Made by a program: the position numbers and the translations under genes. Shown piece after piece: positions 7,401 to 14,976 of a stretch of DNA of 39,341 nt; position 1 is the first letter of the stretch; each line of letters opens with the position of its first letter. The notes below the pieces were generated by a model that saw only the letters and a list, made by a program, of their open reading frames with translations, ran no database searches and was not told the DNA's origin. The DNA lies in assembly GCA_913056525.1 (NCBI GenBank), contig CAJXLO010000012.1:1-39341 (forward strand), written 5' to 3'. The stretch comes from an uncultured Psychroflexus sp. GTDB taxonomy: Bacteria > Bacteroidota > Bacteroidia > Flavobacteriales > Flavobacteriaceae.

Positions 7401-8042
7401 TTACCATATTTCATCAATTCTTGCGGATAAACCTACCTTAAAACCAATCCCAAATATTACATAGTTCGATTGATTGATGAAGCTATCTATGTTCGGTGAA
7501 GTCTTAATATCTAAACGATCCAACCTTAGATTTGTAAAAGCAAAAACAGAGATATTTTTATTGATCCTGTAGTTGTACTGTCCATTTATCTTTAAATAAT
7601 TACCGCTGTCCACGAATCTATCGTCAAGGCCATCCTTGCTGTTCCTGTAATTGACGGCTCCATAAGACAGACCGGCATCTACAAGGTGATTCTTATTGAG
7701 TTGGAAAGTGTATCCAGCGGTAAGACCATAAGTATTGGCATTGGATTGATCAAAATCACCTACCAGATCTTCATTTTCCACGGTGGCAATAAAAGAACCT
7801 CCTTCAACGCCCAGGAATATCGACCTGAAAATATAAAAACGCAGGCTAAGATCATATCCTACTAATTGTTTTAATCCATTATCTGCAAAATTATCACCAA
7901 AAGCCACTGGTTTTACAATGGAGATCTGATAAGTAAAAAAACGCCTTGAACTTTCCTTCGATACATTCTCTTCATCTTGAGCTTTTAAGCTTAGGCTAAA
8001 GGTTAAAAAACATAGAATGTAAAGATAGCTACAATTGAACAT
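7401..8042 (-). CDS. Predicted outer-membrane beta-barrel protein
   Basis: A secreted protein of about 213 aa. The N-terminus MFNCSYLYILCFLTFSLSLKAQ, given here only as its start, is a signal peptide with likely cleavage after KAQ. The rest alternates polar and apolar residues in strand-sized pieces (LSLRFYIFRSIFLGVEGG, GLTAGYTFQLNK, SVFAFTNLRLDRL, YVIFGIGFKVGL) and ends in an aromatic residue (EIW), as outer-membrane barrels do. The frame is open to 8072, but the ATG at 8042 begins the signal peptide; it overlaps the upstream lipoprotein gene by 14 bp, implying co-translation. No closer family is recognised. Confidence 0.72.
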   Translation of the reverse strand: MFNCSYLYILCFLTFSLSLKAQDEENVSKESSRRFFTYQISIVKPVAFGDNFADNGLKQLVGYDLSLRFYIFRSIFLGVEGGSFIATVENEDLVGDFDQSNANTYGLTAGYTFQLNKNHLVDAGLSYGAVNYRNSKDGLDDRFVDSGNYLKINGQYNYRINKNISVFAFTNLRLDRLDIKTSPNIDSFINQSNYVIFGIGFKVGLSARIDEIW

Positions 8043-8757
8043 CGATGCTTGCATTGTTCTCATTGATCGCAAATTGCTGGTCGAATATCAGATTCCCGTT
8101 GTTATCGAACACTTCTAGGCTCAACGTTTCATTCAACAGGCAGCTTATATTAATGCTGCGCTCATTGTTCTGAGCAAATAGGGTAAGGTTTGAAGAAAGG
8201 TCAGTTATCTGGCAGCCTATTTGTTCAACAGCTATGGCTTGTGCAAGGTCTATTTGACACGAGCTTCCCTTATGATCTACTAAAACATAAAGTTCCTGGC
8301 CTGCATATTCTTGCTTATTGAAATTGACCTCAAGTTGAGCGAGTTCTTGTAGAACGATATCACCCAGATCGATACTGACGCCATCAAAAAAATTTCTGTT
8401 TACTACATTGATACTTGAATAATTATGATCAGATACGGTCAGTCCAAACCCATCATCACTTACCTGGGCATTAATGTTTATCGCATCGATCCTTATGGGC
8501 TCAAATTCACCATTGCCTATATTGACCGTATTGGCGAGGCTAAGCGAGGTTATACTAAAATCGCCCTGCTCATCAGACAGCCCGGTTCCCAGTTGGGTGA
8601 ACTCATTTCCACTGATAATATTGATGTTACTGATGGCCTCACCATTCTCATCTTGAAGCTTTCCTGTTATCAGGATACGTCTGTTATCTTCTATCCGCGT
8701 TTGACAAGAAGAAAGGATGAGTAGGATAAAAATGCTCAAGATGGATAACTTTCTCAC
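8029..8757 (-). CDS. Lipoprotein with a carboxypeptidase-regulatory-like domain
   Basis: A predicted lipoprotein of about 242 aa. With GTG 8757 as start, the N-terminus is a short hydrophobic signal ending in the lipobox LILSSC (Cys18). Residues after it (ITGKLQDENGEAISNINI, then GLSDEQGDFSITSL) fit a CarboxypepD_reg-like beta-sandwich, common in Bacteroidota surface proteins. The C-terminal half has several cysteines and is not recognised. Alternative starts are TTG 8766, which overlaps the upstream stop, or GTG 8787, which overlaps it more. It lies between a hotdog protein gene and a barrel protein gene and overlaps the latter, so the three form one unit. Function unknown. Confidence 0.75.
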   Translation of the reverse strand: MRKLSILSIFILLILSSCQTRIEDNRRILITGKLQDENGEAISNINIISGNEFTQLGTGLSDEQGDFSITSLSLANTVNIGNGEFEPIRIDAININAQVSDDGFGLTVSDHNYSSINVVNRNFFDGVSIDLGDIVLQELAQLEVNFNKQEYAGQELYVLVDHKGSSCQIDLAQAIAVEQIGCQITDLSSNLTLFAQNNERSINISCLLNETLSLEVFDNNGNLIFDQQFAINENNASIDVQL

Positions 8758-8762
8758 ACTTT

Positions 8763-9215
8763 TCAACTTTTTTGTTTGATAGACCACTTAAAGTAAAATG
8801 TGGTAACTTCCTCATTTTGTTCGTTCCTACCGATAGACCTCATCCAGAAACTACTGGATGCATCAGGCGATGATGTGCATTCTTTCATTCCTTCCGACAA
8901 TTTATCAGTATCAACACAAGTAAAGTATATCTTACCTACGGCTTTTTTATGGAATTCAGATCGGTTCTCAACGACAAGCATAGAGAACTTATGGGATGAA
9001 TTTCGGATAGCCTGCATAACGAGCACTCCGGTACTGAGTTCAGCTGCCATCGCTAATACTGCAAAATAGATGCTTTTGAAGGGGTTCTGATTGATCCATT
9101 TATGTCTCACACGAGCAATCGCTCTATCATTAGAAATTTCCTGGACACGAACGCCGGCAAAATATGCGGCTGGCAAGTTCTTGAGCATGAACAAATGAAT
9201 GGCTGAAGGCTTCAT
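8763..9215 (-). CDS. DUF4442 hotdog-fold protein, thioesterase-like
   Basis: A 150-aa single-domain protein of the DUF4442 group within the hotdog thioesterase superfamily. Recognisable blocks are FMLKNLPAAYFAGVRV (9-24), VRHKWINQNPFKSIYFA (36-52) and AMAAELSTGVL (55-65), the last forming the central helix. GKIYFTC (93-99) is a C-terminal strand. Hotdog enzymes of this kind hydrolyse acyl-CoA or related thioesters, but the substrate is unknown and DUF4442 members are little studied. It is the first gene of a minus-strand run with a lipoprotein and a barrel protein, and is divergent from padR. Confidence 0.82.
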   Translation of the reverse strand: MKPSAIHLFMLKNLPAAYFAGVRVQEISNDRAIARVRHKWINQNPFKSIYFAVLAMAAELSTGVLVMQAIRNSSHKFSMLVVENRSEFHKKAVGKIYFTCVDTDKLSEGMKECTSSPDASSSFWMRSIGRNEQNEEVTTFYFKWSIKQKS

Positions 9216-9222
9216 AGATGAA

Positions 9223-9230
9223 CAAATGTA
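9223..9230 (-). promoter_or_regulatory. Promoter -7 box for the DUF4442 gene
   Basis: Minus-strand TACATTTG, matching TAnnTTTG, ends 7 bp before the ATG at 9215. Confidence 0.5.
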
Positions 9231-9327
9231 AGATTTTATACAGTAGCATATCGATAGGAATAAAACTACGTTGTTAACTTAATGTTAAATTTACTACTAT
9301 GCAATACAAAGTATCTATTAATACCCA

Positions 9328-9335
9328 TATCTTTG
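9328..9335 (+). promoter_or_regulatory. Promoter -7 box for the padR operon
   Basis: TATCTTTG lies 36 bp before the ATG at 9372 and inside the longer open frame that begins at 9282. It therefore argues for the downstream start. It is divergent from the promoter at 9223-9230. Confidence 0.55.
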
Positions 9336-9371
9336 CCGTCAAATAATGACCTAAGGTCGACCAAGACGAGA

Positions 9372-9707
9372 ATGATGAAAGTAGAAAATACGAAAGCACA
9401 GATGAGAAAAGGCATACTGGAATACTGTATCCTTTCCATACTGGCGAAGGATGACGCCTATGTCGCTGAGATATTAGCCTCGCTTAAAGATGCTAAATTG
9501 CTGGTAGTAGAAGGTACGATATATCCGTTACTAACGAGGCTTAAAAATGCAGGGCTACTCACCTATAGATGGGAAGAATCAACCGGTGGACCGCCGCGGA
9601 AGTACTATCAGCTCACGGAAAAAGGACAGGGCTTTCTAAGTGAACTGGGAACGACCTGGAAAGAACTACAAACCGCTGTAAATATAATCACGCAACCCAA
9701 TAAATAA
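9372..9707 (+). CDS. PadR-family transcriptional regulator
   Basis: A winged-helix regulator of 111 aa. QMRKGILEYCILSIL is the typical first helix. The region EILASLKDAKLLVVEGTIYPLL, read in parts, holds the recognition helix, and GPPRKYYQLTEKG (76-88 or so) is the wing. It probably represses its own operon, which continues with a PspC protein 4 bp downstream and a GIN-domain lipoprotein. This gene order is common in Bacteroidota. The open frame begins at 9282, but a promoter box at 9328-9335 and family length favour ATG 9372 (a second ATG follows immediately at 9375). Its inducer is unknown. Confidence 0.92.
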   Translation: MMKVENTKAQMRKGILEYCILSILAKDDAYVAEILASLKDAKLLVVEGTIYPLLTRLKNAGLLTYRWEESTGGPPRKYYQLTEKGQGFLSELGTTWKELQTAVNIITQPNK

Positions 9708-9711
9708 GACG

Positions 9712-11268
9712 ATGAACAAGACAATAAATATCAATTTAGCACAAATCTTTTTTCAGATAGATGAAGCGGCTTTTCATAAGCTTAAGAACTATCTGGATGC
9801 TATTGAAAAGTCGCTTCAACAGGAAGAAAGCAAGGAAGAGATCCTTAAAGATATAGAATTGAGGATCGCTGAGCTTTTTATGGAGCGTCAGGCTAATGAA
9901 CGTCAGGTGATCACTTTAAAGGAAGTAGATGAAGTGATAGAAATAATGGGGAAACCGGAAGATTATCTAATGGATGATGAAGAAACCACAGAAAGCTTTC
10001 AAAAAGCAGAAAGAAAGCCACTTTATCGCGATCTGGAGCGTGGGTATTTAGGTGGTGTTTCATCAGGATTAGATCATTATTTGAACATTGACGCCGTATG
10101 GATTCGTTTATTTTGGGTCTTAACGACATTATTCTCTTATGGCATCTTCCCGCTGATCTATGTTATCCTATGGATCGTCACGCCGGCGGCCAAGACCACG
10201 GCGCAAAAGATCGCCATGAAAGGCAAGCCTGTCAATCTATCCACCATAGAGGAAGACATTAAAAGCAATTACAGAAAAGTATCAGATAAAGTGAAGAATG
10301 CTGATTATGACAAGTATAAAGAGAATATCAAGTCCGGTTCATCTAAGTTTGCGAACTGGAGCGAGAAGTTCTTCACAAAATTGGTCAAATGGACTGGTAA
10401 GATCATCGGTATTTGCTTCATCATTTTCGCAGGTTTCGGCTTATTGGGCGTTCTCATTGGTTTTATCGCATATAGCGGTATAGAGCTCTTTGGTAATGCT
10501 GATATCGACAGAAGTGTATTTGTGATAGGCATACCCCATTTCATCCAGCTTCTGAGCGTATTCTTAACATCTGTCATCATCATGTTCTATTTGATCATAT
10601 TAGGTCTCAAGTTGATGAACCCTTTCATCAAACAATTGACCACTACAGCTCATGTGACATTATTGAGCTTGCTTTTCGTGAGCATTGCGTTTACTACTTT
10701 TCTGGGTATAAAAAAAGCCGTGCAGGAAGAAATTAGAGCAGAGGTGACGCAGATAGATAACATCAATCTCAAACCTAAGGATACATTGCAGGTGAACATG
10801 ACCGCTGACCCTAAATACGATGAAGCACTTAAAAGAGGTGACAATATGATCAAATACAATGAGCAGGATGAAAAAGTCCTTTATGGCAGGGATGTCTGGT
10901 TAAAGATCATCAGGTCACAGGAGGAACGACCGCAGATAGCCATCGTGAAGAAAAGCGGTGGTTTTTCCATAGACAAGGCAAGAGAAAATGCCGCATTCAT
11001 CGATCATCGATACGAATTCTCTGAAAATTCATTGACCGTAGATGGATATTTCATCAGCTCGATCGACCACAAGAACATGGAGCAGGAAGTAAGGGTCAAT
11101 CTATACCTTCCGGAAGGTCAGACCGTGAACTTTGATAAGAACGTTTCAAGATTTTACCTGAAGTCCTATGATGAAGATGCTTACAGGATCAATGACAGTC
11201 TATTCGACCACACGTTAAAATTCAATGAAAATAAGGTCATTTGTTTAGACTGTGATACAATAAAATAA
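9712..11268 (+). CDS. PspC-domain membrane protein
   Basis: A 518-aa membrane protein. Residues 1-95 are a charged helical region typical of Bacteroidota PspC proteins. The PspC domain follows at about 102-165 (LYRDLERGYLGGVSSGLDHY, then WIRLFWVLTTLFSYGIFPL). Further membrane segments lie near 230-256, 277-299 and 313-334, and a soluble C-terminal domain near 340-518 ends with a short Cys-containing tail (ICLDCDTIK). By analogy with phage-shock PspC it may sense or signal envelope stress. It starts 4 bp after padR and precedes a GIN-domain gene, so it belongs to that operon. The family is sure; its role is inferred. Confidence 0.9.
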   Translation: MNKTININLAQIFFQIDEAAFHKLKNYLDAIEKSLQQEESKEEILKDIELRIAELFMERQANERQVITLKEVDEVIEIMGKPEDYLMDDEETTESFQKAERKPLYRDLERGYLGGVSSGLDHYLNIDAVWIRLFWVLTTLFSYGIFPLIYVILWIVTPAAKTTAQKIAMKGKPVNLSTIEEDIKSNYRKVSDKVKNADYDKYKENIKSGSSKFANWSEKFFTKLVKWTGKIIGICFIIFAGFGLLGVLIGFIAYSGIELFGNADIDRSVFVIGIPHFIQLLSVFLTSVIIMFYLIILGLKLMNPFIKQLTTTAHVTLLSLLFVSIAFTTFLGIKKAVQEEIRAEVTQIDNINLKPKDTLQVNMTADPKYDEALKRGDNMIKYNEQDEKVLYGRDVWLKIIRSQEERPQIAIVKKSGGFSIDKARENAAFIDHRYEFSENSLTVDGYFISSIDHKNMEQEVRVNLYLPEGQTVNFDKNVSRFYLKSYDEDAYRINDSLFDHTLKFNENKVICLDCDTIK

Positions 11269-11301
11269 ACAACCAAACCAAAACCCGATAAAGCAATAAC
11301 T

Positions 11302-12141
11302 ATGACAATTCTAAGTAAATTAGTATCCGTATTTGTAGCTGTATCACTCGTGCAGTGCAGCTTTAACATGAACACGAACCAGGTGTCCGGAGAAGGTCCG
11401 GTCATCACGAAGAACTTTGAGATAGAGAACCCGGAGAAAATAAAGGTCAGCAATGGCTGGGATGTGCAACTGATCCCTAACCAGTCACCACAGGTCGTGG
11501 TCAAGGCGAATGAGAACCTGATGGAGATCCTGGAGATCAACGAATCCGAGGGAACGCTCAGCCTTGGTGCTCAGGATAATATCGGCAATGCCGATAGCAA
11601 GCTCGTCAAGATCTATTACGATAGCCAACTTAAGCTTATTAAGGCAAGTAGTGGCACTAATCTCATGGCAAAAGAAAAACTCATTCTGGATACGTCTACC
11701 ATAGATGCTTCCAGTGGAGCTGATATGGAATTGAGCATTAAGGCAGATGTCTTGAAAGTAGAGGGTTCTAGTGGTTCCGACATCGAATTGAAAGTAGATA
11801 GCCAGGAACTCACGCTTAATGCGTCCAGCTCTTCGGACATCACTATTAACGGCGATAATAAAAGGCTCAAGGCAAAAGCTACGAGCGGTTCGGACGTTGA
11901 ACTGGAAGGAATCAGTGAAGACCTTGAGCTAGAGGCTACAAGTGGAAGTGATATCCATGCCAGGGACCTTCAAGCTAAAAGAATTAAGGCGAAAGCATCA
12001 TCAGGGGCAAGTGTGGACTGCTATCCTGTTGATGCGCTTGAAGCCACCGCTTCTAGTGGGGCTGACATCCGATATTACAACGATCCAGCTAAGAACGTTA
12101 CCTCTAGATCTTCATCGGGTGGGAGCGTCAAAAGGGATTAG
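11302..12141 (+). CDS. Secreted GIN-domain (DUF2807) protein, likely lipoprotein
   Basis: A 279-aa secreted protein. The N-terminus is a signal peptide ending in VSLVQC, a loose lipobox with Cys19. The remainder is a DUF2807 'head GIN' domain: a long right-handed beta-helix built from short repeats with SSG-D or SGSD turns (ASSGADM, GSSGSDI, ASSSSDI, ATSGSDV, ATSGSDI, ASSGASV, ASSGADI). These lie about 15-20 residues apart. GIN-domain proteins often follow PspC genes in Bacteroidota and are thought to act in the envelope; the ligand is unknown. It starts 33 bp after the PspC gene and is followed by a clear terminator, so it closes the operon. Confidence 0.88.
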   Translation: MTILSKLVSVFVAVSLVQCSFNMNTNQVSGEGPVITKNFEIENPEKIKVSNGWDVQLIPNQSPQVVVKANENLMEILEINESEGTLSLGAQDNIGNADSKLVKIYYDSQLKLIKASSGTNLMAKEKLILDTSTIDASSGADMELSIKADVLKVEGSSGSDIELKVDSQELTLNASSSSDITINGDNKRLKAKATSGSDVELEGISEDLELEATSGSDIHARDLQAKRIKAKASSGASVDCYPVDALEATASSGADIRYYNDPAKNVTSRSSSGGSVKRD

Positions 12142-12168
12142 CACCTACCTCACCTGGATGATATAAAT

Positions 12169-12211
12169 GGTCTCCGCTCATATTAAATGTTTGAACGGAG
12201 ATCCTTTTTTT
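12169..12211 (+). terminator. Rho-independent terminator after the padR operon
   Basis: Stem GGTCTCCG (12169-12176) pairs with CGGAGATC (12196-12203), eight pairs with one G-U, enclosing a 19-base loop and followed by seven T's (12205-12211). It lies 28 bp after the GIN-domain stop codon. Confidence 0.75.
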
Positions 12212-12238
12212 ACTATCACAACCTGGCTTTACTTAAGG

Positions 12239-12270
12239 TTGTATCAGAAAATTAAAATTGCTTATTTTTA
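12239..12270 (+). promoter_or_regulatory. Possible promoter for the DUF294/exonuclease pair
   Basis: TTG (12239-12241), 21 bp, then TATTTTTA (12263-12270), one base off TAnnTTTG, 4 bp before ATG 12275. It fits the arrangement seen elsewhere in the window but the -7 match is not perfect. Confidence 0.35.
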
Positions 12271-12274
12271 TTCA

Positions 12275-14206
12275 ATGAAAAATAGCATTGCACAAAGAAT
12301 TGCAGACTTTTTGAAGGAACATCCACCATTCGATGGATTGACCAGAGAAGAATGCTATGAATTGGCCACTCAGATAGAAGTGGTCTATTTAGCCAAACAA
12401 AAATGCCTTTTTCTACAAGATGACCAGACGCATCAAAGTTTTTATGTGGTTCATCAAGGTTTGATGGACCTTCATGTCAAAAAGGATGATAACGATCAAT
12501 TGATCGATGTTTGTGATGATGGTGATGTGATAGGCTTAAGACCATTTTTCGCTGGTCAGAACTATGCAATGTCTGCAACGGCAAAGACAGATACGCTGCT
12601 TTATGCTATTCCATTTGAAGCATTCAATAATTATTTGAAGCATTCTAATATCGCCAATTTCCTAATGAAAAGCTTTGCTTCAAATCAACGCCAACCTAAT
12701 GCGCAAGACAGAAAAGGTGTCCTCCTTTCTCATAACCTGATCGCTGATCAGAACGATACATCACAAGAACGGTCACAAATGGACTTTTTTCAGAAGATCG
12801 ACCATACACCAGATCCATTTTGTGTCATAGATAGTGCCATAATCAGGGAAGTCGCTGAATATATGACGGAGTTGAACATCAGCTCTGTCATAATTGTCGA
12901 TAATGAGCTTCCAATAGGAATAGTAACTGACAAAGACCTAAGGAAACATGTCGTTACAGGGAAGACAAAGGTTCATCAACCGATTAAGGATATCATGAGC
13001 TCGCCCGTTCTTTGTATCAAAAGGTCCACCAGCGTGGCACAAGCGCAATTAATGATGTTGCAGTATCACATCGGCCATTTATGCATAACAGCGGACGGCA
13101 CGAACAAAAGTAGGGTCATCGGGATACTCTCAGAACACGATATCGTTACCGCGCAAGCCAATAATCCCGCAGCACTCCAAAAAGCGATAAAGAGAGCTGG
13201 AAATATCGAAGAATTATCACAAGTAAGGTCACATTTGGGACAAATGCTCGAATCCTACTTATCTCAGGACTTGCCCATCACGCATTGCTTGTCATTGACT
13301 AATGCCTTACACGATTCAATCTATAAGGTCTGCGCCGATCTTTGTTTACGTGGAATGTCCTCACCACCACCTTGTAATTTCGCCTGGTTGAACTTAGGAA
13401 GTCAGGCCAGGAACGAACAATTGCTTTTAACCGATCAGGACCATGCCTTAGTTTACGAGGATGTAGCCGATTATGAACACAAGAAAGTGAAAACCTACTT
13501 CCTTGAACTGGGGAAAAGATTGAGCGATGCGTTGGCCAGAATAGGTTTTGAACATTGTCCTGCCAATATGATGGCAAGCAATCCAGCCTATTGTCTCTCT
13601 CTGAACGAATGGAAGGAGAAGTTCAGGCAATGGATCAAGTCACCGACGGAAAAAAGTGTGATGCTGTGCTCCATATTCTTTGACTTTCAGTTGATATATG
13701 GCGATAAGAAATTACATGAGGAGTTAAGCCGGTCCGTTTTTGACCTATTGAACGGTGATCAGACCTTTTTTGCTTATCTAGCCAGTGATGCTTTAAAGAA
13801 TCCACCGCCTTTAAGCTTTTTCAAACAATTCGTGGTCGAGGATGACGGCGAGCATAAAGACGAGTTTGACCTAAAGGCCAGGGCGATCATGCCTTTAGTG
13901 GATGCAGCTCGCGTATTGGCCTTATCAAACAATATAGCAGGAGCTAACCAAACTGTAGCAAGATTTAAGCAACTCGTGATCAAAGAACCTCAGAACGCAG
14001 AACTCTACAAGTCTTGTGTTAAAAGTTTCTACGACCTTCTGCGCTTTAGAAGCAAATCTGGGTTTGCTCAAAATGATACTGGGAGATTTGTTGAATTGGA
14101 CACTCTTTCAAAGCGAGATAAAAGCGAGCTTAAATATGCTTTTAAACCCATAAAGAGCTTGCAAACCAATTTAAAGACGCGTTTTAGATTAACCTATTTT
14201 CAATGA
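12275..14206 (+). CDS. Cyclic-nucleotide-like / CBS / DUF294 nucleotidyltransferase protein
   Basis: A 643-aa four-part regulatory protein. Residues ~20-120 form a cNMP-binding-like domain. A CBS pair spans ~185-300 (IVDNELPIGIVTDKDLRKHV in the first, VIGILSEHDIV in the second). A DUF294 nucleotidyltransferase (~310-450) shows the full GSX10DXD signature, G375-S376 to D387-Q-D389 (NLGSQARNEQLLLTDQDH). A helical DUF294_C domain ends it. The cNMP pocket looks degenerate: the phosphate-binding stretch reads GDVIGLRPFFAGQNYAMSA, without the usual Glu and Arg. The frame is open from 12167 across a terminator, so ATG 12275 is the start. It overlaps the exonuclease gene by 4 bp (ATGA). In some proteobacteria the same pair sits near acetate-use genes; none is here. 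Confidence 0.9.
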   Translation: MKNSIAQRIADFLKEHPPFDGLTREECYELATQIEVVYLAKQKCLFLQDDQTHQSFYVVHQGLMDLHVKKDDNDQLIDVCDDGDVIGLRPFFAGQNYAMSATAKTDTLLYAIPFEAFNNYLKHSNIANFLMKSFASNQRQPNAQDRKGVLLSHNLIADQNDTSQERSQMDFFQKIDHTPDPFCVIDSAIIREVAEYMTELNISSVIIVDNELPIGIVTDKDLRKHVVTGKTKVHQPIKDIMSSPVLCIKRSTSVAQAQLMMLQYHIGHLCITADGTNKSRVIGILSEHDIVTAQANNPAALQKAIKRAGNIEELSQVRSHLGQMLESYLSQDLPITHCLSLTNALHDSIYKVCADLCLRGMSSPPPCNFAWLNLGSQARNEQLLLTDQDHALVYEDVADYEHKKVKTYFLELGKRLSDALARIGFEHCPANMMASNPAYCLSLNEWKEKFRQWIKSPTEKSVMLCSIFFDFQLIYGDKKLHEELSRSVFDLLNGDQTFFAYLASDALKNPPPLSFFKQFVVEDDGEHKDEFDLKARAIMPLVDAARVLALSNNIAGANQTVARFKQLVIKEPQNAELYKSCVKSFYDLLRFRSKSGFAQNDTGRFVELDTLSKRDKSELKYAFKPIKSLQTNLKTRFRLTYFQ

Positions 14207-14814
14207 TCATGGCCTGGTTTAATTTTAAAACATCAACTAAAGACAAACCCCGGTTCTGGGAGGAATATCTTTTATCGTTCAAATCCTCGGCGTCTCCTTA
14301 TTTCGTGGCCTTTGATTGTGAGACCACAGGGCTAGACATCAGAAAAGACAGGTTGCTTTCCATTGGTGCGGTCCGCTTCACGGCGGAAAGAATACAGGTC
14401 CATCAAAGTATAGAATTGATGGTGCATCAAACTAAAGTAAACCATGATACCATAGCAATACATGGGATATTGCCTTCTACAACGCAGGAGGCTGAACTTT
14501 CAGAAAACGATGCTGTTAAGCAACTTTTAGAATTCATCGGCAATAGTCCCTTAGTTGGTCATCACATCCGTTTTGACGTGGCGATCATTGATCAGGCCTT
14601 GAAGAGAATGGGACTCGGAAAGCTCAAGAACAAGACATATGATACAAACCTGCTATTTAAGCAACAACAGCATTATCCGGTAGAACAGAACATCAGCCTG
14701 GATGACCTGTGTGCTCATTTTCAATTGAAAGCTGAGAACAGACATACGGCCTTGGGTGATGCCTACTTAACAGCTCTTATCCATCAGCGTTTAACCATGA
14801 TACATGAGAGGTAG
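14203..14814 (+). CDS. DnaQ-like 3'-5' exonuclease
   Basis: A DEDDh-type exonuclease of 203 aa, related to the epsilon subunit of DNA polymerase III but with a short N-terminal extension. Motif Exo I is FDCETTGLD (D38, E40), Exo II is VGHHIRFDVAIID (D125) and Exo III is HTALGDAYL (H181, D186), so all metal ligands are present. Its ATG overlaps the stop of the DUF294 gene in ATGA, so the two are made together. That suggests a shared process rather than replication proofreading. Substrate is unknown. Two small dyads follow before tgt. Confidence 0.9.
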   Translation: MIMAWFNFKTSTKDKPRFWEEYLLSFKSSASPYFVAFDCETTGLDIRKDRLLSIGAVRFTAERIQVHQSIELMVHQTKVNHDTIAIHGILPSTTQEAELSENDAVKQLLEFIGNSPLVGHHIRFDVAIIDQALKRMGLGKLKNKTYDTNLLFKQQQHYPVEQNISLDDLCAHFQLKAENRHTALGDAYLTALIHQRLTMIHER

Positions 14815-14821
14815 CTCTTTA

Positions 14822-14880
14822 TCAAATATGTTATTTGACCGTTCCATCAACTAAAAAAGTGAACAGCTAAAATATTTAGC
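14822..14880. other. Two small perfect dyads between the exonuclease gene and tgt
   Basis: TCAAATA-TGT-TATTTGA (14822-14838) and GCTAAA-ATA-TTTAGC (14866-14880). Both are AT-rich; the first is just after the exonuclease stop and might act as a weak transcript end, but neither has a T-run. Confidence 0.4.
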
Positions 14881-14954
14881 CATTGCATATAGATAGCTTT
14901 TGCAATCTTTCATTTCTTGTTAAAATTGCTTAATTCCGCTTTCTACAACTTGAT

Positions 14955-14962
14955 TATCTTTG
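14955..14962 (+). promoter_or_regulatory. Promoter -7 box for the tgt operon
   Basis: TATCTTTG, perfect TAnnTTTG, 14 bp before ATG 14977. It lies inside the longer open frame that begins at 14917 and so supports the later start. Confidence 0.6.
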
Positions 14963-14976
14963 TCCGAATTTTTGTG

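Noticed and set aside
12167-12274. N-terminal extension of the CBS/DUF294 protein
   Set aside because: The extra 36 codons run through the terminator of the preceding operon and are unlike the family; ATG 12275 fits.
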